Shown here in pieces: positions 24,801 to 53,567 of a DNA stretch of 64,000 nucleotides. The position numbers and the translations under genes are program-made. The notes below the pieces were generated by a model. The model saw only the letters and a list, made by a program, of their open reading frames with translations, made no database searches and was not told the origin of the DNA. The stretch lies in contig CM043801.1 of NCBI GenBank assembly GCA_023974075.1, positions 27,755,736 through 27,819,735 on the forward strand, in the 5' to 3' direction. The first letter of the stretch is position 1. Each line of letters begins with the position of its first letter. This DNA comes from Chaenocephalus aceratus. Its lineage: Eukaryota > Chordata > Actinopteri > Perciformes > Channichthyidae.

Positions 24801-27095
24801 TGGCCACTTTTTGGCAACCCTATTTCCTGTTTCCATGACAACTCACATTTCTGTTGTTTCTAGGGTCCCGGTGACTATGATTACATTCAGCTTTACTCCT
24901 GTCCTTCATTTTCTCTTGTATTTTCTCTGTTATGCAAACCTCCCATTAGTATGAACAACTCTGTATTGCTTCAAAGTTAAGCTCTTTTACGTTCTACTTC
25001 TTTTCTCACCCTTTTATGGTTTTGCAGGGTTTTGCTCTGGAAACAAACTGTCAGCAGAAAGTGTCTGCAGGGAAATCAAGATGCTGTCCTCTCAGAGATA
25101 CCAGAGCCAAACGCGTTCAAATAAAGTGAAAAGACACAACTCAAGGAAAACACGGAGTTAGAGGTGTTTAATGGACATGGAAAGGTGTTTTGATTTGTAA
25201 TACTTTACAAGATGCCGGTGAATAGTATCGGCATATTACACTACATGATTTGTTGGTGTGATTCATATTTGTTCCCTTTTTATTACAGATTGTTAAAAGA
25301 GGAGAACTACACCGAGAGTGGTTTAAATCATCGCATCTCACTCAGAAACACTGATAAAGCAAAGCGTATTTCACAAATGTCAATATTTTCCTTTAACCTT
25401 GAGTCTTTCAGATTATTGGGTGATATTCACTCACTTTGGTTTGAATACCAATCTCCTCAGGAAAATATAAATGTAGAAAGGATGTACTCATTCACAAAGT
25501 CTCATGAAGATTTAAAAGGTGTTCATAACCCTACAAGTTTAAAATGTAATCCCAAACCTTACTGAAAGAGGCTTTTCACGGAGATTTAATGCAGCGAATT
25601 GTGTCAGGTGTAATGATATACTTCATACAGCAGCACTTGGGAGTCTTATGACTATGTTTAAAAAACGCGATTCAAAGCTCCAATGCTACACATAAACATA
25701 TAACAAGACTGGTTTATTTTTGGTTTTCATTTAAAGGTCCCTCGTGATTTAAGTGGTTATATATTGACAAATAACAGTAGGAATATCTGCTGCATATAAA
25801 ACTACATAAAACAATGCAGATATCTTTCTTATAAAGGTAAATGACAACTGTACATTTTGAAAAGAGTGGAAATATCAAAAGGTTGTTTCTATGTCTATGT
25901 TCTAGTCGATAACTTATAAAGCAGATAATTAAAGATGTTTTTTCTACAGTACATGCACAACAAACATTACTTGTGCCTATAAACTACTGTATAGTCATGT
26001 TAGGCCATAGTCATATGAGTTATATTTCAATGGGTCTGAAAATTGAACTGCAGAATTTATACGACTGTTACAAATTGTTAATCGCTTTGCTAAGCCATTT
26101 CTTAGTCTAAATTGCATCACAGCTATTCATTCATTAGGCTGGCGCATCAACCCGTGACAAGTCAATTACAATTTTTTTATCATCAAATAATCTCATTGGC
26201 TTTGTTGCCAAGCACGTCAGAATTAAAAAAAAGAACTCTACAAAAGCTTACTCGCATATTAACTCCTAGACCTTTTGAATAAACCATGGTCAGGCAGACA
26301 AAAAAAAAAACTGTAAATATCTGAATTTTGGTGATGTTTCAAGAGTTAAGCTTGTTTGTATTAGGTTTTCTTTTTGAAAACCATATTTGTTTGATTATGG
26401 GTTTTGTTTATGAATACAGATGTAACAGCAAGCTCAGGGGCTGAAGGTCAGGCCCTATACATCCAACGTCTTATTTGACAATACTGCCTTCCATATTATT
26501 GAATTGGAGGAGATTTAATCCTGTTTTCCTTCACTGTTTTCAATGGTTTTCAAGAACTACAATTCAGTTCTTTAACTAATGATAACGTATTGTCTGTTTT
26601 TCTTCACATAGATATAGCCGTATTAGGTTATTAGGGGGCCTACTGATCTTTCACTTACTGTACCAGCCTGTATGCACTGTTTATCCTGCCAACTTAGTTA
26701 GTTGGATAGAACACAACTTAATATGGGAATATGCACCATGGAAGCACAACACAAAGTAAACTAAAGGTATGGACTCAGAGCCCATCCACATGACAGGACC
26801 ATGCTTTTAGATAATAATTAATTTGTTCATATTGTACTTTGCACATGATAACATTTACAAAACCATTTGACATGGAGAAAACCAGGAGTTTGTTAACCAA
26901 TGTTTCAAACTCAATGGGTCTCATCATTGTTGCAGAAATGTTAAACGAACAAAACTCTTTGTTGAATGGGAGCTAATCTGCTTTGATGGCTTTTGGAAGG
27001 TGCAGATAATCCCTTTTCAGCTGCAAAAGAGAATGTTTTTAGAGATGGAAGTTGATCAGACATCGGGGGATTGTATATTCTGCTGACGGAGTGAA
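20866..27095. other. b4galt2 3' UTR and intergenic stretch
   Basis: This 6.2-kb stretch follows the b4galt2 stop and runs to the stop of the oppositely oriented VWC gene, so the two genes converge. Possible b4galt2 polyadenylation signals are AATAAA near 23508 and near 24655, the latter followed by a GT-rich stretch; I cannot tell which is used. An (AT)n tract lies at 21852-21892. Open frames at 23051-23473 and 25212-25565 have no domain, no splice context and biased composition, and I do not call them genes. Confidence 0.6.
21852..21892. repeat. (AT)n microsatellite
   Basis: An AT dinucleotide run in the presumed b4galt2 3' UTR. Confidence 0.9.
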
Positions 27096-30000
27096 TCAGT
27101 TTTTCTTGACGGATGGTTGTTCAGGCGTACAGTTTTTGAGGCGGGAGCAGGAGGCGAGGCGGTTTCCCTCCCAGAAGCCGGCATCCTGGCCATCGTGACA
27201 GCGGCACTTGGTGCAGGAGTCGACCCAGATGGGCTCTCCTGCAGGAATCACCTGGCTGCGGGATGCATTCACGTAGCAATTAGGACCTGCAGGGAGAGGA
27301 ACAGCAGAGGTATGTAACTGCAGCTAGAAGATATTGAGATGCACATAGTGTACAATCAAACAAACTCATCCAATGCAAATTATCAAATGCAATTGAATTA
27401 CATTTGACAGAGATTAAATACTTTATTGTTCACTTTCTGTATGCAAAGAGCATACATGTGTTTTTTGGTTTGCATGTGCAAAACTGGTCTATAAAGGGCA
27501 CATTAAAAGACACATCACATCCATTCAGGACACATTAAAAAACACTAGAGAATGCAATTCCTGAAGAAATTGCTAGTGGGAATGCTTTATGCTGAAAAGC
27601 TGACGCTAAACTGCTATGCTGAAATGTAATGTGTAAGAAGAAAGTGAAGAATTTAGATTGAAATGGGGGCTTGAATGTGTGATGAGAAAATAAAATAAAG
27701 TAAAAAGGCTTGGAAAAGCAGCAGAATATTTGAACTGCAAACTTTTGAACTAACTTCATGGCGAATTATCTGTCGCCATGCCAACGGTATTTGATGACAT
27801 CCCATAATACGCTTAGATGCGTTGATGGCTGCATCGTTACCAAACCTGTGAAGTTTTGGGCCGTTTGGAGCAGTTTCACTGAAGTTATGAGAAGACCGTG
27901 TTTCATGGTGAGCATTGTGTTGCCATGGCAACGGCAATTGAAGAAATCTCAAAACTGTCCCGTTTGCCGTCTTCACGGCTGGACTGTTAGCACACATGTG
28001 AAGTTTGAGTACTTTTTGAACATTTTCATAGGAGTTATAGCGACATCGTCTTTTATGGCGAGGGATGCGTTTAGATGGAAATGGCATATGATAACACCCC
28101 ATAATTGACGTAGAGCTGTTGAGGGCTGGACCGTTAACGATTATCTGAAGTCTGGTGCTGTTTTGACCCTTTTGGCGTTACGGCAACATCGTGTTTTATG
28201 GCGAGGGATGCGTTTCCATGGAAACGGCATATGGTGAGATGTCAGATTTGACGTAGAGCTGTTGAGGCATGGAGAGGTGATATACAGGTGAAGATTGTGG
28301 GACGACCGGACCATGTCCATTGGAGCTACAGCGACATCGTGTTTTATGGCGAGGGATGCGTTTCCATGGCAACAGCCTATGGTGAGATCTCAGATTTGGC
28401 GTAAAGCTGTTGAGGCATGGACCGGTGACATACAAGTGAAGTTTGAGGGACGATCGAACCGTGTCCATTGGAGTTACAGCGACATCGTGTTTTATGGCGA
28501 GGGATGTGTTTCCATGGAAACGGCATATGAAGACACCCCATAATTGACGTAGAGCTGTTGAGGGCAGGACCATTAACCATTATCTGAAGTCTGCTGCTCT
28601 GAGCATGTCAGTTGGAGTGATGACATCATCGTGTTCCAGATGTTTATATTTGAGCTAACGAGGCGTCCAGAGATCACAGGTTTCCATTGGTCTGAATGAG
28701 AGATAAACCTCTTACATGTGAACGTTTTGTGGAAGAACCGTAACAGATATCGGTGAAATTTCAAAGCGTGAAGCATCTCAAGGAACTTGAGCATCTGATG
28801 TGTACTTTTTGTGTACTTTCGGGTTAATAATGTGTGTCAGCATTCCCACCCAATTATTTTACAATTGAAGCTACATTAAAATGAGCACCACATACCCCAT
28901 GGTGAGGTCTGAATCAAGGTTAAATAAATAGATATAAAATGAGAAGAAACTGCCTTCCAAAAGCAGCTGTCCTAACTGATTAAGATATGTTATGTTCAAA
29001 CATATTCTTTGAGAGGTTTTTCTTTGCACAGGGGACTCTTTGCATCTGCCCTGAGGGTGGTAGCAATAAGGAATGGCTAAGGTCATCTTAGACTTTGCAA
29101 CTTTATTGTTGAACTGCTTTCCCGTGGTGATAAAACAGTGGGGTTTGTTCATACAATAGAGGAGATAAATCTCCTGTGGCATCTCTAAGAGGCCCTTTGT
29201 GCTTTATTGTTTATTCTTAAACTTACATTCTAACTGTTTTAATCTTATTCCAAACTTACCCTCCTTGCATTCAGGGCAGCATTTCCCAGGCTGGTAATTG
29301 GGGTTGACACATGGTGGCGGGGCACAATCTGCAACTAGACAGCGGGCGATACCATCACTGTCACAAGTGCACTGCTCACATTCTGATGGCTGGAAAAACA
29401 TATATACACACACACAAACAGTGAGAAACAGCATTGATTATTTTCACAACATCTCTCACCAAGCCCTTTTCATGCCATCTCAAAAGGGGGCGCTCGTTAC
29501 CTTCAATTGCAGACTATACTCAAATTACATACCAACATACCAGACAGTAATTTATTGGATCAGAGTTCTGCACGGAAATACCCTGAACAATATATAATTT
29601 GGCTTACATAGGCCTACTTATGATTATAACCTGCAAGCTTGTGAAATCAGATACATTGTTGAAATAATGCTTATGCATAGTTACACAGGATTGCAGAACA
29701 GGCTGATACCTGTATAAAGGGAACTGAGGTTTACACATAAACAGTGCTGCTCACCTTTAGTTTTTATGTGTGATTGGGTTATTATGACAAAAACTCCTTG
29801 GCTGCTTACATTTTTCTTTAGACCTGACTTTCAAGAAGGGAAAATGTAAGTAACCTTAAACATTTAAAGCCCTAAATGTACAATATTATAAATGGGGACA
29901 TGCATTCCCCATCTATACTGGAAGCACAGTCCAACCCTATCTTTGCAAGTTTCAAAGCATACAGGCTTACCTGGAAGTTCTGCCCAAGGTCGTACACCAC

Positions 30001-30318
30001 TCCTCGGTACTCACACCCGATCTTCTCGCACCTGGGGCAGCAGTCGGTCGGGTAGTGGCTCACATGGATGCATGCAGCCGGGAGAGAGGTGCACTCAGTG
30101 CGGGAACATGCAGAGCCCTCACTGGTGCATTCACACTGGGTGCAGTGATCAGATTCCAGAAAATACCATTCCCCCACGAAGTATATGCTCCCGTTGGCCT
30201 CGCAGGTGCCATCCTGTCCGGCGACTGAGAAACCAAAACCGGCCTGTGCGCAAAGAAATAGTGCCAAAACGACCGTGCGTATTCTGCGCTCCAAGGGAGG
30301 GCTCCTACTGAAAACCAT
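27096..30318 (-). CDS. VWC2/brorin-family secreted protein with von Willebrand factor C repeats
   Basis: The three minus-strand coding exons are 29971-30318, 29260-29389 and 27096-27286, totalling 669 bases (222 residues plus stop). The start is the ATG at 30316-30318. Residues 1-33 have a basic N-terminus and a hydrophobic core (VVLALFLCAQAGFGF), read as a signal peptide. One cysteine-rich VWC-like unit begins at Cys39. A second (CEYRGVVYDLGQNFQ ... CCPECKEGPNCY) spans exons 1 and 2. The C-terminus (IPAGEPIWVDSCTKCRCHDG) is a partial third. Potential N-glycosylation sites are NGS (Asn42), NAS and NCT. Length and cysteine order match the VWC2/VWC2L (brorin) family, whose members bind or antagonise BMPs outside the cell; that function is inferred here. 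The exact orthologue is uncertain, so no symbol is given. Confidence 0.88.
27730..28700. repeat. ~148-bp tandem satellite, about 6-7 units, in VWC gene intron 2
   Basis: A unit containing CGACATCGTGTTTTATGGCG, GGGATGCG and a central palindrome, followed by GACGTAGAGCTGTTGAGG, recurs in tandem. Measured at the palindrome, copies start at 27772, 27919, 28069, 28212, 28360 and 28508, with spacings of 147, 150, 143, 148 and 148 bp. A degraded seventh copy is near 28680. The central words are GTCGCCATGCCAAC, GTTGCCATGGCAAC, a degraded copy, GTTTCCATGGAAAC, GTTTCCATGGCAAC and GTTTCCATGGAAAC. Short open frames on both strands come from this repetition and are not genes. Confidence 0.9.
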
Positions 30319-30570
30319 AGTGAATTATGTGATAAAAAATAGACCAGGTTAACAAGAAACATCCACTGTAGTCCAGCTGGGATTTGGGAGAAAGATTGCG
30401 AGAGTTATTTTACATTGTTACTGGACGCAAAAGTCCTTGGCGTTACCTCAGTCCTCCGCTGAGGCTGAGCAGACCTCTGGAGAGAGCCCGGAAAGGGGTG
30501 GAGGTTGGGGGGCATAAAGAGGGAAAGCTTTATATTCACTGCTTCTCGGAGAGTTCACACGCCAGTCTCA
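30319..30570 (-). promoter_or_regulatory. 5' UTR and TATA-type promoter of the VWC2-like gene
   Basis: On the minus strand, AATATAAAG at 30536-30528 lies about 210 bp upstream of the ATG, so transcription would start near 30500 and leave a 180-base 5' UTR. The surrounding sequence is more GC-rich than the flanks. The start site itself is inferred. Confidence 0.45.
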
Positions 30571-30841
30571 GCTGAAGTCTTTCCCTCCCCCAATTTAACA
30601 TCTTGAAGAATATTAGTGCAGTCAGACTTTTATGAGACTCCAGGGGGTCTAGTGTGTTGACTATGGGCAATTACTAAAGTATACAAAGCATATAATAATA
30701 TAATTATAGATAATTCATGACACTGTCATTTTGAAAAGCAAAATAAACAAGAAACAACAACAAACGGTGGGAAATATAGGGGGAAACATTGTTGAGTGTT
30801 CTCTTAATAAAAGTAAACCAACTGTTGACAGTTAAGGCAGA

Positions 30842-30914
30842 TCTCGCGATAACTTCCCATGGCAACTGGAATGTTTACCCTGGATACCACAGCCTTGCTA
30901 GGTTCAAGATTGGG
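30842..30914 (+). promoter_or_regulatory. ccdc24: Candidate ccdc24 promoter and non-coding first exon
   Basis: TCTCGCGA at 30842-30849 resembles the TCTCGCGAGA core-promoter element. CTTCCCATGGCAAC at 30853-30866 read on the minus strand is GTTGCCATGGGAAG, 12 of 14 matches to an RFX X-box. A good splice donor (GG|GTGAGC) follows at 30914. ccdc24 translation starts at 31574, directly after an intron-like pyrimidine tract and TAG, so an upstream untranslated exon ending at 30913 is plausible. Confidence 0.35.
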
Positions 30915-31573
30915 TGAGCATGTTTTTTTTTTAAAGCAACATTACAAACGCATATTCTGAAATGTCTAAAACGAGTTATACACAAGCAGTTTATCATGTG
31001 TTTGTTGGTGTTAGAAATACACTTTGTACACCTCGTGTTTTGGAAAATGAACATGCTAGCCTTCCTGAGAAGACGGGTTCACCTGTTTGTCAATTAGCTA
31101 ACAATGCTAAAGTTGTGCTAACAACATACAGTTGTTGTGGACAAAACTAGAGAACGTAACATGGACATTTGTATCTTTTTATCCATGCAGTGCAGCTTCA
31201 TGCCCTTTAAACCTTTTTTGTGTGCAGAAGTTGTGAGAGAAATATTTAGATATTGTAGTGCCAATGTCAATCACCACAATATTTAACTTAAATATAGTTA
31301 GTATTACAGAAAATGCTCCATTACAAGTAGAGCTCAATGTAAAACTATACACATAGCAATGATATTTTACAAGATTAATAGCAAATGTTCAGTTAAATCT
31401 TAAAGAATCAGCAAAGTTACTATTAATATCAATGTAATGTAGTCGGGCAAAAATTATTACAGTTTGCATAACATTGTAATAATAACACTACCAGTGTTGA
31501 CATTGGTTTCCTCTAGCTACATTAATTTCATTTCAGTTTATTTTTTTGTTTTTATTCCTAGATTACCATTCCC

Positions 31574-50416
<18,843 letters not shown>

Positions 50417-51599
50417 AGATGGTCGAGGAATCTTGCATCTGTTTCAGGAAAAATGCAAGGGAGGTTGTTTTTTGTGATATTGCAAACTTTTAGAAAACTG
50501 TCTAGTCTGGGCAATTCCTGCACAGTGTTACGACATCAGACTCAATTATATTTGGTAGCATGATTACTTGAAATTGTTTCACTCTTCAATATTTCACAGT
50601 TTTGTCAGCATCCTTTAAAATAAACATGAACTCTAAGTTATGTATGAACAAGGAATTACGAGTGCTTAAACTTTTTTTTAAGTGATTGATTGAGAAAATG
50701 TGTTTTGTAGAGTGTGTTATAGGGTTAGGTTCTGCTTTAATGATAAACTAAAATATCACAAAGTATCATTTAGAATGACTGAGAGATGTTTACAATGGAC
50801 ATTGGTTAATGACTGAAATCTAATTTTCTCTGTGGTTCATGGAGCCATTTGCTGTTTTAAAGCTCTAATTTAATCCAATGAACTCTGTTTATGAAATGCA
50901 CAAAGTACTGGCGCAATGAGTGTAATCATGTGGATAATATGCAGGCCAAACATTTCAACGATTTGCAGGATTTTAATGCCATTATAAAAAACACTTGAGG
51001 AAGTTACCTTTCTGAAGCTGCTGGTGTCTCATGCTGCCTCAGAGGGCAGAGTTACAGACAGGACGAAGGAAACGATATATTCAATGTGTTAGGATCAGGA
51101 TAATGAACAGCAGCCTAGATCTACAATATAAAAAGTTGATTTATGTTTGTGAGCATAATTTTACCGTGGCATAAATAAATTCCACCAATGGAATGACATC
51201 ATACATTTCCTGTCTCCTGAGTGGGCCTGGTCCTATTTGTTTACTTAAACTTAAAATTAATCATATTGTCAAAATATGATTTAACCTATCAAACTATAAT
51301 TTGGATTTCTGAAACTGGAAAGTAGTGTTTTAACGTCAGGTTTTAACAAGGGAGATGGCCATCAATGTGAGTGTGTGACTAGAGGACTCGAGAGACTTTA
51401 ATTGTTTTTTTTTCTTCTTCAGAAACAATAACATAATAACTGTGTATCGTCTTAGCGTTTCATCAATGACAGCATTGGTTAAAAGAGATAAAAAGAAAGA
51501 ATATAGATTTACATTCCTGATGTTGTGCCGTGAACTACGGCACAACATCAGATTACCCGACACGCGCTTCGGTTGGCACAGCACGTGACATTACTGCCA
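50417..51599 (+). other. ccdc24 3' UTR and intergenic spacer
   Basis: The ccdc24 stop is at 50414-50416 and AATAAA is at 50619-50624. From about 50650 to 51500 I see unique AT-rich sequence only. A perfect 15-bp hairpin lies at 51517-51551, followed by CACGTG within a short GC-richer patch that leads into the next gene. Confidence 0.65.
51517..51551. promoter_or_regulatory. Perfect 15-bp palindromic hairpin upstream of the E2/U-box gene
   Basis: CTGATGTTGTGCCGT at 51517-51531 and its exact complement at 51537-51551 enclose a 5-base loop. It lies about 65-100 bp before the predicted first exon, with a CACGTG E-box between. It could be a dimeric protein-binding site or an RNA hairpin if transcription starts further upstream. 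Confidence 0.4.
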
Positions 51600-51676
51600 T
51601 TTGCTGCTAAAAGCACATGGCGGATTCTCCTGGTGGTGATTTCTGCGGTAACTGAGGATCATCGACCTTCAGTGAG
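51600..51676 (+). other. Predicted non-coding first exon of the SAM/E2/U-box gene, with 12-codon uORF
   Basis: A GC-richer segment ends CAGTGAG|GTATGTG, a good donor. It contains the short frame ATG at 51617 to TGA at 51653-51655 (MADSPGGDFCGN). The first coding exon starts after an acceptor at 52960. The link between the two is inferred from position only. Confidence 0.4.
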
Positions 51677-52960
51677 GTATGTGAAAACGTTATGCTGGTT
51701 TTGAGTGTTTATCTTTGTCATACTTGTGAATACAGAGCATCTTTCAGCCCGAGATGAATACAAAAAACAGTGAATGCACCTGATAGTGAGACATGATGGA
51801 GGGTGACTGACAATATATACAAAGTTATCAAACCTAGGCTTTAGCTTACGTTAAAACTTAGTAAAATACTGTAAATTGGCTGTTTTTAAAAAGTTGTATT
51901 ACAAAATGTGCTTAATAAGAGACTTTTAAACATTAAGATGCCCGACTGCACACCACGTGGTTAGCATGCTGACATTAGCATTTAGCTAAAACCTTGCTAG
52001 CAATGCTGTAGACCAGCGACATTTACATCGTTTAACTATCCATTTACGAAACAAGACTGAACTGGTAACAGGGTACTAAATAAGTAACTATATTATAATT
52101 GAAAGAATATCGTCATGTATAGTACTATGGTAGGTAAGCTAGACTGGTACATTTTAACCGACCTTTTTTTCTACAGTATGTACATCTTTACACGGGTACT
52201 TTTTGTTGAGTTTGGAGCTGTTTATGTTGCAATACAGTAATTAATTAAATTAGTATAAACTGTTATATACAGTCGATGGATATAAGTATTTAAGGAGTAT
52301 AGGAACTGTGATTTACCATGTGGTGTAGAGACTATTTATTGATTTAAAGAAAATAAAAACATGCTTCATTGTTATATAGGCATACAGGGTTCTTACGGTC
52401 ATTAAAAACTTGGAAAAGTCATGGAAATTCAAAATGCTAATTCCAGGCCCTGGAAAAGTTATGGAAAACAATATTTTTCCAAAGTTTTGGAAAAGTCATG
52501 GAAATGTAACTAAAGTTGCATCAAATATAAATGATCTAATCGCCGAAATAGTAATACTATAATGATAATAAATACTGTATAGTAATGAAACGTAAAATAG
52601 CATTTAACTGACGAGGTATTTTTCTGGTGAGAGATTTTAGTTGCTTTAGCCTGTATAAGCTAGTAAGCCTACTATTTGTTTTAGATAGGCACAACATGTT
52701 TCAGACCTTATTTTCCTGTTCCATGTTAAAATAAACAATTTTCAGTGGTACCGCTGAGAGTAATTTTTTGGTCATGGAAAATGAGGTAAAGGTCATGGAG
52801 AAGTCATTGAAAATCATTGGTGAAAAAGTGTATGTATATTATCAAGATATGAAATAAACTATACCTTGCAATATTTGTTTTACCCAGCACACTTTCAAGT
52901 AGCAATACTTTTACTTGAGGGGAAAATATCCTAATCTTCTTTCCTTCCCTGTAAATAAAG
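51677..52960 (+). other. Intron 1 of the SAM/E2/U-box gene with a dispersed repeat
   Basis: Between about 52385 and 52810 the phrase GGAAAAGTCATGGAAAT recurs, with CGGTCATTAAAAAC at the left. This pattern looks like an old dispersed DNA element, but I could not define exact ends. The rest shows no coding signal. Confidence 0.4.
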
Positions 52961-52978
52961 TATCCTCCTGTGTTTAAG

Positions 52979-53567
52979 ATGGATGCAATACTCAACACAC
53001 TTAAGCAGTTCCGACTGGAGTCTTACTGCAACCAGTTGGTCCAGCTGGGCATGAAGGAAACAAGAGATTTCCTGGACAGTGTTACAGATGAAGATCTGGA
53101 CAACATGGGTGAGATGAACTTCAACTTGAAATCCAAGACTGTCAAACATGCAGCTGACACTCGGTAGAAAAAACAGTTACACCTACATCTAGTGTTTCTA
53201 AGCCTGGAGATGTAATTCACTTGCATTTTCATTCAAAGTTGTATCTGATTTAAGCATTCATTGTTGACACTGTTTGACGTTTCTAATGACTCATTATACT
53301 TTCAATATCATTCACACTCAAATAAATAAGTAAAAACAAGTCATTTTAAGTTAAATGTTGTTATAAAAATGATATACTTAATTAATCCCGGTAACTTTTT
53401 CACAGGTTTGAGTCATGTTGAGAAGAACCGCTTTTCAGCAATGAAAACCTCCATTCAAAGAGCCAAGGAGCACCAGGTTCAAACTGTGACGCCTGTACAA
53501 AAATCCATGGAGTCGTTCTATCTGAAGTACACATTCCCCAAATGTCGCAAACCAAAAACAATTAAAG
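52979..53567 (+). CDS. SAM-domain exons of the E2/U-box gene
   Basis: Exon 1 (52979-53108) and exon 2 (53406-53567) encode MDAILNTLKQFRLESYCNQL, followed by LGMKETRDFLDSVTDEDLDN and LSHVEKNRFSAMKTSIQ. The W/F-L-x-x-Y...L...G-V...L-L...D-L...G-I...R-x-K-I type spacing is that of a sterile alpha motif: five short helices ending in the RxKIL-like helix. SAM domains usually mediate homo- or hetero-oligomerisation, here presumably to cluster the enzyme. Exon 2 also starts a basic linker (YTFPKCRKPKTIK). Confidence 0.8.

Noticed and set aside
25212..25565. 117-codon open frame
   Set aside because: No recognisable motif and isolated between two convergent genes; it could be part of a 3' UTR.
27653..28573. 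Several overlapping open frames on both strands
   Set aside because: They all come from the 148-bp tandem satellite, whose period lets frames stay open; repeats within them are DNA-level.
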